Positions 1 through 8,984 of a stretch of DNA of 64,000 bases are shown here, one piece after another. The notes under the pieces were generated by a model. That model had not been told where the DNA came from. It saw only the letters and a list, made by a program, of their open reading frames with translations, and searched no databases. The position numbers and the translations under genes are program-made. Source of the stretch: Poriferisodalis sp965231925 (GTDB lineage Bacteria; Actinomycetota; Acidimicrobiia; Acidimicrobiales; Poriferisodalaceae). The stretch lies in assembly GCA_965231925.1 (NCBI GenBank), contig OZ246894.1, positions 4,154,001 through 4,218,000 on the forward strand, given 5' to 3'. How positions within the stretch are numbered: the stretch's first letter is position 1; every line of letters begins with the position of its first letter.

Positions 1-157
1 CCAGCAGAGCGCTCACGATGTACGTGGCGACCAGTCCGAAGCCCCCGGCGGCCTGGCTGGCGATGAGCACGAAGATGGTGCGCTTTTGGATGCGCTCCTG
101 ATCCGCTCGGGTGTACGCGGAGGCGCGCTCCACTGCGAACACCGTGTCCCCCGACAT
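1..157 (-). CDS. MFS-type transporter, N-terminal fragment cut by window edge
   Basis: A reading frame starts at an ATG whose first base is position 157 and runs off the left edge without a stop. It encodes about 52 residues: a charged head of roughly 28 residues, then a hydrophobic stretch beginning TIFVLIASQAAGGFGLVA. The glycine-rich GGFG pattern in a first transmembrane helix is typical of major facilitator superfamily exporters. It is divergent from the oxidoreductase that starts at 278, so the 120 bp between them should hold both promoters. Transporter is an inference from the first helix only; the substrate cannot be told. Confidence 0.55.
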   Translation of the reverse strand, partial: MSGDTVFAVERASAYTRADQERIQKRTIFVLIASQAAGGFGLVATYIVSALL

Positions 158-277
158 CGCAACAGCTTGGCCCACAAAGACGCTGCGTGCACGACTGCGC
201 GGAACGCCGGGCACGCAGTCTGATCAGGCCGGCCGGCCCCGGGGCACCCGCTGCACGTCTTGCGTACAGTCCCGCAG

Positions 278-1156
278 ATGCACGTCGGCATCACACCCAT
301 CAACTCGACCGCCTACCTCGATCCCGGGTACCTGCGGTCGTTCTCCCAGCAGCTCGAGGAACTCGGGTACGAGTCGGTCTGGACGTTCGAGCACGTCATC
401 GTGCCGTACGACTACGAGAGCCGCTACCCCTATAACCCCAGCGGCAAGCTGGGCCTCCCCACCGACGCAGGCTTCACCGACCCGTTCATTGCCCTGACGT
501 TCGTCGCCGGGGCAACGCAGCGGCTCCGGCTCGGCACCGGCGTCAACATCGTCACCCAAGCCAATGCGCTCTACTTCGCCAAGCAAGCGTCATCGCTCGA
601 CCACCTGTCGGGCGGGCGGCTCGAGCTGGGCATCGGCGTTGGCTGGCTGGAAGAGGAGTTCGACGCGCTCGGCGTGCCCTTCGACCGGCGAGGCGCTCGG
701 GCAGACGAGTACATCGACGCCATGACCGCCGCCTGGTCCGGCGAGGATGTGGACTTCCAGGGCGAGTTCCTGAACTGGACCGGGTTCTCGATGCTGCCGA
801 CGCCTGCGCAGCGGCCCCGCATGCCGTTGCTCATCGGCGGCACGACACCGCCTGCCATCCGCCGCCTGGTGGCCCGGGGCGACGGCTGGTATGTGATCCA
901 CAAGGACCTCGACGACTTCAAGCGCCTGGTCGGCGAGATGCACGCCGAGTGCGACCGCCAGGGCCGCGATCCCGCCGAGCTGGCGCTGACCGCCTACTGG
1001 AACTACCACCGCGAGGGGCTCGAAGCGCTCGAGATCTACCGCGACCACGGCGTGGAGCGGTTGTTGGTCAACACCGCTGCGCTGCGCATGGGCAGGCCTG
1101 AAGACGCCGTCGCGCAGTTTGCCGACGAAGCCCTGCCTGCCTGCGCCGAGGGGTAG
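278..1156 (+). CDS. LLM-class oxidoreductase, probably F420-dependent
   Basis: This 292-residue protein has the luciferase-like TIM-barrel pattern: LRLGTGVNI near residue 82 and GRLELGIGVGWLEEEF near residue 110, both conserved in the actinobacterial LLM/F420 subfamily. Such enzymes use F420 or FMN to oxidise or reduce small organic substrates in the cytoplasm; the substrate here is unknown. I chose the ATG at 278, where the family normally begins; a TTG at 260 would add six residues. Members of this family cluster with CoA-ester catabolic genes in actinobacteria, as here. The family is clear, the cofactor is inferred. Confidence 0.85.
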   Translation: MHVGITPINSTAYLDPGYLRSFSQQLEELGYESVWTFEHVIVPYDYESRYPYNPSGKLGLPTDAGFTDPFIALTFVAGATQRLRLGTGVNIVTQANALYFAKQASSLDHLSGGRLELGIGVGWLEEEFDALGVPFDRRGARADEYIDAMTAAWSGEDVDFQGEFLNWTGFSMLPTPAQRPRMPLLIGGTTPPAIRRLVARGDGWYVIHKDLDDFKRLVGEMHAECDRQGRDPAELALTAYWNYHREGLEALEIYRDHGVERLLVNTAALRMGRPEDAVAQFADEALPACAEG

Positions 1157-1192
1157 CGGAGCTGGGCCGGCTGCCGCTGCGCCAACAGTGCT

Positions 1193-1735
1193 TCAGCCGT
1201 CGCCGATGGAGATGCGGATGCTGCCCGCCGGGTGCAGCGAGCAGTAGCTGTTGAACGCTGCCGCTTCGCCGAAGGAGTGCTCGGAGGTTTGGCCCGGCCC
1301 GACTTCGAAGGGGCCAATGGTGTGCTTCGCCGCGTCTCGGTTCACGATGACGAGCACGTCGCGCAGCTTGAAGTCCAGCTCGTCGGGAATGATCTCGACG
1401 TCCTCGCCGGCTGCGAGGCGCCCCGCGGTGCCGGGCGGGATGTCGATGGTATGGGTCTGCGCACTGGGCTGATCGACCAGACGCGACACCGTCACGGGGA
1501 CAGCCGCGATCAGCAAGCCGCCCAGCAAATACAGCAGCAGTGTGCGCTGGTTCGGCCAGCCGGCATCTCGACGGCGACGCTGCGACGCCTCGGCTGCTGG
1601 GTGGTCCATGACCTCAGAAAAGGCGTGCCCGCCGATGGCCGCGCTCTCGCGTGCGGGTCGCCCGTCCTGTCCTGAGGGGTCCTCGCTCCCGGGGCTCACG
1701 CGCCCATCCTCGCAGGCGCGCTCATCCTGCGACAC
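1193..1735 (-). CDS. Membrane-anchored cupredoxin-like protein
   Basis: The 180-residue product has a polar head rich in acidic and basic residues, one transmembrane helix at about residues 64-85, and a C-terminal cupredoxin-like domain. The domain shows the type 1 copper pattern: a His in AKHTIGPF and a Cys-His pair in YCSLHPAG. It probably faces outward and carries electrons or senses copper. Its start lies 3 bp after the stop of the enoyl-CoA hydratase gene on the same strand, so the two are probably co-transcribed. The final Met ligand of classical plastocyanins is not evident after the Cys-His pair, so the copper site may be a three-ligand type. Confidence 0.7.
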   Translation of the reverse strand: MSQDERACEDGRVSPGSEDPSGQDGRPARESAAIGGHAFSEVMDHPAAEASQRRRRDAGWPNQRTLLLYLLGGLLIAAVPVTVSRLVDQPSAQTHTIDIPPGTAGRLAAGEDVEIIPDELDFKLRDVLVIVNRDAAKHTIGPFEVGPGQTSEHSFGEAAAFNSYCSLHPAGSIRISIGDG

Positions 1736-1738
1736 CGC

Positions 1739-2533
1739 TCAGTCGTCGGACCAGGTGCGTGCGTCCAGATCGTCCCGGTCGAAGTAGCTGCGCACAGCGG
1801 TGCGAGAACTGTCGCTCTTGCCCATGTAACCGACGGCGACGTGGTCGAGGTGGTTGATGGCCCGGCCCAGCGGCATCGCCTGTGCGTTGATCGACGCCTT
1901 CGACGACGTCACGGGCACCGGCGGCTGGTTCACGATCACCGCGGCGAGGCGCTCCGCAGCGGGCACCAATTCGTCGTCATCGGCCACCGTCTCGGTGAAG
2001 AAGCCCCACGAGTCCAGCTCCTCCACTCCGTAGGTGCGCCCGAGAATCAGCATCTCCTTGGCACGATGCGGCCCCACCAGGTTCACCAGTGCCGGCACCG
2101 AGTGCCACGTCAGGTTGAAGCCGATGCTCACCTCGTTGAGGGTGAGGCTCATGGACGGGCTGCCGATGCGAAAATCGCACGCGGCGGGCAGCACCCCGCC
2201 CCCGCCGATCATGTAGCCGTGGCACAGGCAGACCGTGATCGCGTTGAGGTGCATCAGGGTGTCGTACATGCGAGCGCCCTGCTTGGAGCCGAGCATGGCG
2301 TCGAGGCTGGTGCCCCGGTGCTGCTTGAGGTCGGCGCCCGAGGACAGGCTGCGGCCCTCACCGCGCACGATCACCACCCGCACGCTGGGGTCCGCATCCA
2401 GCGCGAGACACGCAGCGTGAACGTCAGCGACCAGCTGGGAGTTGACGGCGTTGTGCACCTCGGGCCGGTTCAGCACAAGGTGTCGCACCGCCCCGTCGCC
2501 GTCCACCCGCACCGTCTCAAGTTCCAACGACAT
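1739..2533 (-). CDS. Enoyl-CoA hydratase/isomerase family protein
   Basis: The 264 residues fit a full-length crotonase-fold enzyme. The two oxyanion-hole segments are visible: SSGADLKQHRG near residue 65 and GYMIGGGGVLPAACDFRIGS near residue 105. The family hydrates or isomerises acyl-CoA esters. An expected second acidic catalytic residue can only be placed loosely in the LNEVSIGF segment, so the exact reaction is open. It is followed after 3 bp by the cupredoxin gene and lies 13 bp downstream of the lipoprotein gene, all on the minus strand, so an operon beginning at the lipoprotein is plausible. Confidence 0.85.
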   Translation of the reverse strand: MSLELETVRVDGDGAVRHLVLNRPEVHNAVNSQLVADVHAACLALDADPSVRVVIVRGEGRSLSSGADLKQHRGTSLDAMLGSKQGARMYDTLMHLNAITVCLCHGYMIGGGGVLPAACDFRIGSPSMSLTLNEVSIGFNLTWHSVPALVNLVGPHRAKEMLILGRTYGVEELDSWGFFTETVADDDELVPAAERLAAVIVNQPPVPVTSSKASINAQAMPLGRAINHLDHVAVGYMGKSDSSRTAVRSYFDRDDLDARTWSDD

Positions 2534-2546
2534 CGCTGCTCTCCTG

Positions 2547-3629
2547 TCAGCCGGCTCCGAATCCCGCTCCCATCATGTCGCCAAAATCGCCGACGATCTC
2601 ATCTGCGGGCGGTGCTTCGATGGTGATGTCGGTGCCGTAGTCGTAGAAGTTGAGCACGTTGGTGATGGCGAACAGCCCGACGAGTTCCTGACCGAAGCCT
2701 CCTGATTCGGTCTCGTCCAGATCGCCCATGAGTTCTTCCATTGCGGCGCCCAGGTCGAGGCTCATGCGCCTGATAAGGCCATCGGTGTCGATCCAGATGT
2801 CGAAGATGAGCTCATCGGGGCCGAGGTCTCCACCGCCGAACGCCCCACTGCCGAAGGGCAGGGTGTCCCCGGCGCCGTCGCCATCTCCGAATGAGGCACT
2901 CGCCTCCGCCGCCAGGGCCGCTGCGTCGACGGTGAACCGGGTGTGAGAAACGGCCAAACCGTCGAGGTCGTCGGGGCCGACCATCTCGGCGCCGGTCATG
3001 TGCTCGATCAGGTAGGTGTTGTCGTTGGGAATCGGGCACAGACCGCCCACCGGCGCCCCGCCGGGCACGGGTGAGGGGCACACGATCCCCATCTCGGCGG
3101 CCGCCTCGGCATCGAGCGTGAACCAGCCCTCGGGCATTGACTCGCCGACGAGTCCTCCCATCCCCTCGGGGACGACGAACTGCAGGTACAGGATGCCGTC
3201 GACCGCCCGGATCTCGATTCCTGGACCCTCGCCATCGGGTCCCGCCATCTCCGCAAACTGCATCGTCATCGAGGAGTTCTGGTTGCCGTCCGTCTCGAAC
3301 TCCAGGCCCACGCTCGCCAACTCGCCCATGTCCAAGCGCATGTCGCCGCGCGCCGATGGCTCGGCGCTGCTCTGCAACGCAGCAATGAGCAAGCCCATCG
3401 CATCGGTCGGCAGCGCGGGCGCGGTCGGTGGCGCAGTAGTTGTTGGCGCTGCGGTAGTCGGGGGTGCTGCGGCAGTCGGGGGTGCTGCAGTGGATTCCGA
3501 TGCAGAGGTCGCCTGCGTCGCAATGTCTCCGCTATCTCCGTCGCCAGCACCACCACCGCATGCAGCGACGACAAGCGCCGCGGCTGCGATGCCTGCCGCA
3601 AGCCTCGCCTTGCGAGCCTTCACGTTCAT
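2547..3629 (-). CDS. Secreted lipoprotein of unknown function
   Basis: The protein (360 residues from the second of two adjacent ATGs) begins with a basic n-region and a hydrophobic core ending in the lipobox VVAAC, with the lipidated Cys at residue 24. A Thr/Pro/Ala-rich linker follows to about residue 75, then a globular domain containing paired patterns such as MSLDLGAAMEELMG near the C-terminus. This layout resembles actinobacterial LppX/LprG-like lipoproteins, but I cannot show homology. It should sit on the outer face of the membrane. GAGGAG lies directly upstream of the ATG pair. The reading frame continues 16 codons further upstream, but that part is Arg-rich and unlikely to be translated. 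Confidence 0.7.
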   Translation of the reverse strand: MNVKARKARLAAGIAAAALVVAACGGGAGDGDSGDIATQATSASESTAAPPTAAAPPTTAAPTTTAPPTAPALPTDAMGLLIAALQSSAEPSARGDMRLDMGELASVGLEFETDGNQNSSMTMQFAEMAGPDGEGPGIEIRAVDGILYLQFVVPEGMGGLVGESMPEGWFTLDAEAAAEMGIVCPSPVPGGAPVGGLCPIPNDNTYLIEHMTGAEMVGPDDLDGLAVSHTRFTVDAAALAAEASASFGDGDGAGDTLPFGSGAFGGGDLGPDELIFDIWIDTDGLIRRMSLDLGAAMEELMGDLDETESGGFGQELVGLFAITNVLNFYDYGTDITIEAPPADEIVGDFGDMMGAGFGAG

Positions 3630-3787
3630 CATCTCCTCGACGGTACGGCGGCACCGTCTTGCGGGCGCCGCTGACACGAACCGGCCTGTGTCCAGTATCT
3701 CAGCAGTTCATGTCCGCGACGGGTCACGTACTTCGCAATGTTGGCGATGAAATTCGGGCCGAGAACAGTCGAGCTGCACTGGGTCAC

Positions 3788-4990
3788 TTACAGGGGGTGG
3801 GGGCCGGGGTCCATGCCGAGGCGGGTGCGGCCGTAGGCCTCGCCGACCGTGTCGAGATCGGCGACTTGGTGCTGTGAGGCCATGGTCGCGTCGCGGAATG
3901 CTTGCTGCAGTCGGCTGCCGTCGAACACGGCTCGCCCGCCGGCGGCGGTAGTGACGCGGTCGAGCGCCCGGCGGCATAGCTCGATGGCGTAGCTGCCCTG
4001 GTACTTCGCCTGGGCTCGGAGCTGCTTGGAGTCGGCGCCGTCTGCGGCTTGGCGCAGCAGCCCGAGGGTGTCGTCGATCAGCAGCTCGGCCGAGCGCACT
4101 TCGGTGTTGGCCTCCGCCAGTCGCATATGCAGACCAGGGCGCTTGGACTTCGACGACCCCATGTAACGATCGTCCTGGACGCCGAAACGCTCTGCGGCAT
4201 CGTCGAGGCCGGCGCGGGCGAGCCCGAGCGTGGTGGCTGCGACGTGCACGGCCAGCCCGGGCAGGATCGGCGTTCGGTAGACGCTGGTGCGGTGCTGGCT
4301 TGACCACGGCGAGCGGCCGCCGAGCAGATCGCCCGAGTCGATCATGCGGTGCGTCGGCACGAAGGCCTGCTCCGCAACCACGTCGCACGAGCCGCTGCCG
4401 CGCAGGCCGATCGCATACCAGTTGTCGTCGACGGTGATGTCCTCACGGGGGATTACCACATGCAGCAGGCGGGGGCGCTCGCCCTGTGCGAGCACTTGGG
4501 AGCCCAGCAGGAACCATTCGCCCCAGATCGCGCCGCTGGTAAACGGCCAGCGTCCGTCGATGAGCCAGCCGCCGTCGCACTCGGTGGCAGAGCCGACCGG
4601 GGCCAGCGAGCCGGGCACGATGGTGTCGGGATCGGCCCCATAGACCTCGTCCTGCAATTCCTCGGTCATCGAGCCGAGCATCCAGCTGTGCCCGACGAGC
4701 ACCATCAGCACCCACGCCGCCGCGCCGTCGTAGAGGGCGGCCTCGCGCACATTGGCGACCATGTCGGCGAATTCCCGTTCGTCGCCCCCGGCTCGCTCAG
4801 GCACGAGCAGGCGAAGGGCGCCTGAGTCGCGCAGTGCCCCCAGCGCTCCTTCGGCGAGACGACGGTGCTCCTCGTTCCACGCGGCATGGGAAGCCAGCAC
4901 CGCTCCCGTGCGCTCGTCGATGCGCAGGTCTCGGCCCGAGCTGCCCGTTCCGTTCGAGCCATTCGAACCCGTCACTTCGGCAGCCGTCAT
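3788..4990 (-). CDS. Acyl-CoA dehydrogenase-like flavoprotein (HsaA/DszC-type)
   Basis: The 400-residue protein has the three-part acyl-CoA dehydrogenase layout: an N-terminal helical domain, a beta domain (near residue 150, ending in GLRGSGSCDVVAEQAFVP), and a C-terminal helical domain with the ARAGLDDAAERF pattern. GSGSCDV followed by the type-2 C-terminal domain is more like flavin-dependent monooxygenase oxygenases such as HsaA or DszC than beta-oxidation dehydrogenases, and the usual catalytic Glu is not obvious. I took the ATG at 4990 rather than the upstream one at 5029, whose extra 13 residues look non-native. A partner flavin reductase is not adjacent; flavodoxin-like genes lie at 6.8 and 16 kb. 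Confidence 0.75.
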   Translation of the reverse strand: MTAAEVTGSNGSNGTGSSGRDLRIDERTGAVLASHAAWNEEHRRLAEGALGALRDSGALRLLVPERAGGDEREFADMVANVREAALYDGAAAWVLMVLVGHSWMLGSMTEELQDEVYGADPDTIVPGSLAPVGSATECDGGWLIDGRWPFTSGAIWGEWFLLGSQVLAQGERPRLLHVVIPREDITVDDNWYAIGLRGSGSCDVVAEQAFVPTHRMIDSGDLLGGRSPWSSQHRTSVYRTPILPGLAVHVAATTLGLARAGLDDAAERFGVQDDRYMGSSKSKRPGLHMRLAEANTEVRSAELLIDDTLGLLRQAADGADSKQLRAQAKYQGSYAIELCRRALDRVTTAAGGRAVFDGSRLQQAFRDATMASQHQVADLDTVGEAYGRTRLGMDPGPHPL

Positions 4991-5079
4991 CTCACTATTC
5001 CTACTGCACTTCGCACGACGACTTCCCAAGACGACAGCCTGGATCGGCTCGTTGGTTCGCTCTGCTGGGATGGCCGCCC

Positions 5080-6270
5080 TTACTTCACGATTCCGGCGGA
5101 GCGGAGTTCGGCGATGCTTTCGGGTGTCATGCCGAGTTCGGCGAGGATCGCGTCGGTGTCAGTGCCGCGCTCGACGGCGGGACGCAGCTCGGGCGTGCCG
5201 CCGGCGAAGAGCGCGGCGGGGCGGTTCTGGCGGATCCGGCCGACGATGGGGTGGTCGACCTCGCGGATCACCCCTGTGTGCTGCACCTGGACGTCGTTCG
5301 CAACCTCGTCGGGCCGCAGCGCCGGCGCAACGGGCACGTCGGCCGCGATGAGCCGTTCGACAACGTCGTCGCGGGCCACATCGGCCACCACGTCGCCGAT
5401 CGCGTCGAGCATCTCGCTGAAATGAGCGGCCCGTGACCCGCCTTCGGCGAAGCGAGGGTCGGTCAGCAGGTCGGGCCGGTCGAACGCATCAGCGACACCT
5501 TTCCATTGCCCGTCGGTGAGCGGCATAATCGCCACGTAACCGTCCCGGCAGCCCAGCATCCGGTAGCCGTACAGCGGGTTGGGCCGGTGGTCGGCGTCGT
5601 CGGCCAGCACGACTTGTTCCATCATCGAGTCTGGCCACATGAAGCTGACTGCGGCATCCAGCAAGGACAGCTCTACGTGCTCGCCCTCACCGGTCCGCTC
5701 CCGATTGAACAGCGCTGCGCACACCGCCTGGGTCCAGGTGAGCGAGGTGACCTTGTCGGGGACGAAGCTCCTCACGAACTGCGGCTCGTCGTCGCCGCCC
5801 TGTACGGCGGCAATCCCGGTCCAGGCCTGGATGACGGCATCGTAGGCAGGCCGATTCGAATACGGCCCGTCGCGGCCGAAGCCGCTGATCGACACGTAGA
5901 TGATGTTCGGGTTGCGCCTGCGCAGGTCGGCTTCGCCGATGCCGAGGCGTTCGGCGACGCCGGGACGGTACGCCTGCACGAACACGTCGGCGGTCGCGAG
6001 CAGATCGGCCATGACCTCCCGGCCCGCTTCGGAGGCGATGTCCATGCACAGCGATCGCTTGCCGGCGTTGAGGTTGGCGAACCAGCCCGACATGCCGCCC
6101 CGACTCGAACCGAACATGCGCAGCGGGTCGCCGACGACGGTGTCCTCCACCTTGATGACCTCGGCGCCCTGAGAGGCCAGCAGGTGCGTGCCGCCGGGCG
6201 CAGCAATGAACGTGGCGATCTCGACGACGCGAATGCCGGTAAGCGGTCCAGGGCCGGTCGGGTCGCTCAC
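5080..6270 (-). CDS. CaiB/BaiF family CoA-transferase
   Basis: The 396-residue product begins at a GTG and opens with GPLTGIRVVEIATFIAAPGG, the standard class III CoA-transferase start. It continues with NLNAGKRSLCMDIAS and YVSISGFGRDGPYSNRPAYD, both family hallmarks; the catalytic Asp should be in or near these segments. These enzymes move CoA between carboxylic acids. The open frame extends 366 bp further upstream, but that stretch is Arg/His-rich and is the shadow of the repeat protein gene that precedes it by 11 bp, so the GTG at 6270 is preferred. It is probably co-transcribed with that membrane protein. Confidence 0.85.
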   Translation of the reverse strand: MSDPTGPGPLTGIRVVEIATFIAAPGGTHLLASQGAEVIKVEDTVVGDPLRMFGSSRGGMSGWFANLNAGKRSLCMDIASEAGREVMADLLATADVFVQAYRPGVAERLGIGEADLRRRNPNIIYVSISGFGRDGPYSNRPAYDAVIQAWTGIAAVQGGDDEPQFVRSFVPDKVTSLTWTQAVCAALFNRERTGEGEHVELSLLDAAVSFMWPDSMMEQVVLADDADHRPNPLYGYRMLGCRDGYVAIMPLTDGQWKGVADAFDRPDLLTDPRFAEGGSRAAHFSEMLDAIGDVVADVARDDVVERLIAADVPVAPALRPDEVANDVQVQHTGVIREVDHPIVGRIRQNRPAALFAGGTPELRPAVERGTDTDAILAELGMTPESIAELRSAGIVK

Positions 6271-6281
6271 ACCCTGTCGGC

Positions 6282-6692
6282 TCAGACGGGCTTGCCGCCG
6301 CGCGTTCGCGTCGGCGACCACGCAAAGAACCTGACGCTTCGGGTGCCGCCAACCGCGTTCAGACCGCCGAATGAGATGACGCCGATGCTGTTCAGACCGC
6401 CGAATGAGATGACGCCGATGCTGTTCAGACCGCCGATCGAGACGATGCCGATGGCGTTCGCCCCGCCGATGGCGACGATGCCGATGGCGTTCCACCCTCC
6501 GAAGGCAATGACGCCCATGCCGTTGGCGGCGCCCACGGCGAGGACCGCTGCATCGGTCCTGGACACGTCGTCGAGCAGGCCCCATTGCGTCAGGGCGAAC
6601 ATGAGAGTGATGCCGCCGACGAGCATCAGTCCCCACACAAGGGTGAGTCCTCGCATCTGGAGCCGCTCGAGCTTCCCGGGTTCATCGGTCAT
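6282..6692 (-). CDS. Small membrane protein with 11-residue GGxNxIG repeats
   Basis: The 136-residue product has a hydrophilic head, a transmembrane helix (about residues 15-37), a short linker, then five consecutive 11-residue units of the form GG-x-N-x-IG-(I/V)-(V/I)-(A/S)-(I/F). Two units are almost identical in DNA, giving a 33-bp tandem repeat at about 6357-6430. The tail is basic. Regular Gly-Asn-Ile spacing of this kind suggests a stacked beta or polyglycine-type solenoid that packs in or on the membrane. I do not recognise a named family. It lies 11 bp upstream of the CaiB/BaiF gene on the same strand. The start is the ATG at 6692, in frame with another 33 bp upstream. Confidence 0.65.
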   Translation of the reverse strand: MTDEPGKLERLQMRGLTLVWGLMLVGGITLMFALTQWGLLDDVSRTDAAVLAVGAANGMGVIAFGGWNAIGIVAIGGANAIGIVSIGGLNSIGVISFGGLNSIGVISFGGLNAVGGTRSVRFFAWSPTRTRGGKPV

Positions 6693-6810
6693 CACAGGAC
6701 TCCTCGTGGATGGCAAGCTCTTCAACCGAGGCTAACTCATCGCGTTGCTCGCCTTCCCCGACCTACATTGGCCATCAGGCATCGACAGACAACGAAGACG
6801 GGCAGCGAAC

Positions 6811-7542
6811 ATGACGAACGCCGACGAACTCCCCGACTTCAGCGGCCTGCGGGCGCTGTTCATCAACTGCTCGATCAAGCACGACCCGGCCCAGTCCCAC
6901 ACTCGACGGCTCATCAACCGGGCTGCTGGGGTGATGCGCGACCGCGGCGTCGACGTGGAGATCGTCCATGCGCTCTCCCACACCATCGCCTTCGGCATGG
7001 AGAAGGACCAGACGGTCAACGGCATGGCTGACGACTGGCCGCAGATTCACGCCAAGATCATGGGCGCCGACATCTTCGTGATCGGCACGCCGATCTGGCT
7101 GGGCGTGAAGTCGAGCGTGGCAACGCTGGTGGTGGAGCGGATGTACGCCTACAGCGGCGACCGCAATGACAAGGGCCAGTACCTGTACTACGGCAAGACG
7201 GCGGGCTGCATCATCACCGGCAACGAAGACGGGGCCAAGGCTTGTGCCATGGACCTGCTGTATGCCATGTCGCATATCGGCTACACGGTGCCCCCGCAGG
7301 CCGACTGCGCCTGGCTGGGCGAGGCCGGCCCCGGCCCCAGCTACGGCGACCCCCGCCCCGACGGGGGGCAGGAGGGCTACGACAACGACTTCACCAACCG
7401 CAACACCACGTTCATGGCCTGGAACCTGATGCACATGGCCAAGATGCTACGAGACAACGGCGGGCTGCCCGCCATCGGCAACCTCCCTGAGAGCTGGCAG
7501 CAGCTCACCAACGCCAAAGACCAAGACCCCGAAGCCGGCTGA
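6811..7542 (+). CDS. Flavodoxin-like / NADPH-dependent FMN reductase family protein
   Basis: The 243-residue product begins with a short acidic head and then LRALFINCSIKHDPAQSHTRRLI, the strand and phosphate-binding loop of the flavodoxin fold. FVIGTPIWLGVKSSVATLVVERM near residue 90 is the second FMN-contact region. Proteins of this class (WrbA/iron-sulfur flavoprotein group) reduce quinones or supply reduced flavin. The C-terminal part, with YDNDFTNRNTTFMAWNLMHMAKML, matches the longer members. The start is the ATG at 6811; the upstream in-frame extension is not convincing. It could feed the oxygenase-like protein encoded at 3788-4990, but this is inference. Confidence 0.8.
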   Translation: MTNADELPDFSGLRALFINCSIKHDPAQSHTRRLINRAAGVMRDRGVDVEIVHALSHTIAFGMEKDQTVNGMADDWPQIHAKIMGADIFVIGTPIWLGVKSSVATLVVERMYAYSGDRNDKGQYLYYGKTAGCIITGNEDGAKACAMDLLYAMSHIGYTVPPQADCAWLGEAGPGPSYGDPRPDGGQEGYDNDFTNRNTTFMAWNLMHMAKMLRDNGGLPAIGNLPESWQQLTNAKDQDPEAG

Positions 7543-7737
7543 GCGGCCGGGCGCTGTGGAGGCCCGATGTGCAGGTGCGGTCGTACCCGCGGCTCATGCG
7601 GCCCGTCAAGTTGGCGCATGGGGTCATCGGGCCTCGCCGGTAGCGACTTGTCCGCTCAACATGCGCGACGATGGCGCGCTGGGCTGCCGGAGGACTCGCG
7701 TCAAGCCGCAGCCGGACTACGCGAAGCGGGAGTAGAC

Positions 7738-8841
7738 ATGGACATCCTCGTCATCGGCGGGACCGGGCCGACCGGGCCCCACATTGTGAACGGTCTGGTC
7801 GATCGCGGTCACACCGTGACGATTCTGCACACGGGGCGCCACGAGGTCGACACCATTCCTGCGCACCTCGAGCACATCCACACCGATCCGTTCGACGAGG
7901 ACGCGTTCCGGTCTTCGATCGAGGGCCGCACCTTCGACGTCGTCTTCGCCATGTACGGCCGCCTGCGGTCAATCGTCAAGGTGCTCGAAGGCCGGACCCC
8001 ACGGTTGTTCTCGATCGGCGGCGTGCCCGTGTACAGCGGGTTCTCCGAACCCGCCATCGAATTCCCCGAAGGCATGCCCATTCCCACCCACGAGAGCGAC
8101 CGGCTGATCAGTGACGAGCGCTCGGGGCCCAAGCCGCTCAAGATCGCCGAGTCAGAGGAGCTGACGTTCTCGCTGCACCCCGACGCCACACACTTCCGGT
8201 ACCCCTACATCTACGGACCCAACCAGGTGCTGCCCCGTGAGTGGACGCTGGTCAAGCGGGCTCTTGACGGCCGGCGCCAGATCATCGTGCCCGACGGCGG
8301 CCTCACGGTGATGACGTCTGCGTTCGTCGAGAACGCCACGTCGGCGGTGCTGCTGGCGGTGGATCACATCGACACCTCGGCGGGCGAGATCTACAACGTG
8401 GGCGACGATCTGCAGTTCACCTATGCACAGATCGCGCAGATCGTCGGCGACGAGCTCGACAGCCCATTCGAGCTCGTCTCGGTGCCGTGGGCGCTGGCTG
8501 CGACTGCCGGTCCATTCCTCCACAATCACTCGTCGACGCATCGCATCCTCAGCACTGAGAAGATCCGCCAGCAGCTTGGATACCGCGACCACGTGCACCC
8601 CGAAGAAGGGATGCGACGCACGGTGCGCTGGCAGGCGGAAAACCTGCCCGGCAACGAAGATGTGGCCGCTCGGCTGCAGGATCCGTTCGACTACGCCGCC
8701 GAGGACGCCCTGATCGCCGCGACAGAGCGCTATGCGAGCGACGTCGGCCGCATCGAGTGGGAGCACACGCCGGGCTGGAGCTTCGGCTACTACGGACCGC
8801 ATGAGAATCCCGGAGGGCGCCGCGGGAGCTTCCGAGCCTGA
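7738..8841 (+). CDS. NAD-dependent epimerase/dehydratase (extended SDR)
   Basis: The 367-residue product opens with MDILVIGGTGPTGPHIV, a Rossmann fold with the GxxGxxG nucleotide loop at residues 7-13. FRYPYIYGPNQVLPREWTLVKRAL near residue 155 contains the YGPNQ pattern of extended SDRs of the isoflavone-reductase/epimerase type. The classical YxxxK pair is not obvious, so this may be an atypical SDR. The ATG at 7738 is chosen because the Rossmann strand begins there; 57 upstream in-frame codons are Arg/Ser-rich. It follows the flavodoxin-like gene by about 195 bp. Confidence 0.8.
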   Translation: MDILVIGGTGPTGPHIVNGLVDRGHTVTILHTGRHEVDTIPAHLEHIHTDPFDEDAFRSSIEGRTFDVVFAMYGRLRSIVKVLEGRTPRLFSIGGVPVYSGFSEPAIEFPEGMPIPTHESDRLISDERSGPKPLKIAESEELTFSLHPDATHFRYPYIYGPNQVLPREWTLVKRALDGRRQIIVPDGGLTVMTSAFVENATSAVLLAVDHIDTSAGEIYNVGDDLQFTYAQIAQIVGDELDSPFELVSVPWALAATAGPFLHNHSSTHRILSTEKIRQQLGYRDHVHPEEGMRRTVRWQAENLPGNEDVAARLQDPFDYAAEDALIAATERYASDVGRIEWEHTPGWSFGYYGPHENPGGRRGSFRA

Positions 8842-8984
8842 GCTTGGCAGCACTGACGGTGTGCAGATCACAGGGCTGTTGGTCAGGCGAAGTGCGTCGT
8901 CGGACGCGACACTGCACGCCGCGCTAGAAACGCCCGGCGGGCTGCAATCTCAGCCTCGCATTGGACTGCACGCGAGGGGGAAGC

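Noticed and set aside
5080..6636. 518-residue version of the CaiB/BaiF protein
   Set aside because: The extra N-terminal part is His/Arg-rich and is the shadow of the repeat protein gene on the same strand in another frame; the family starts at the GTG at 6270.
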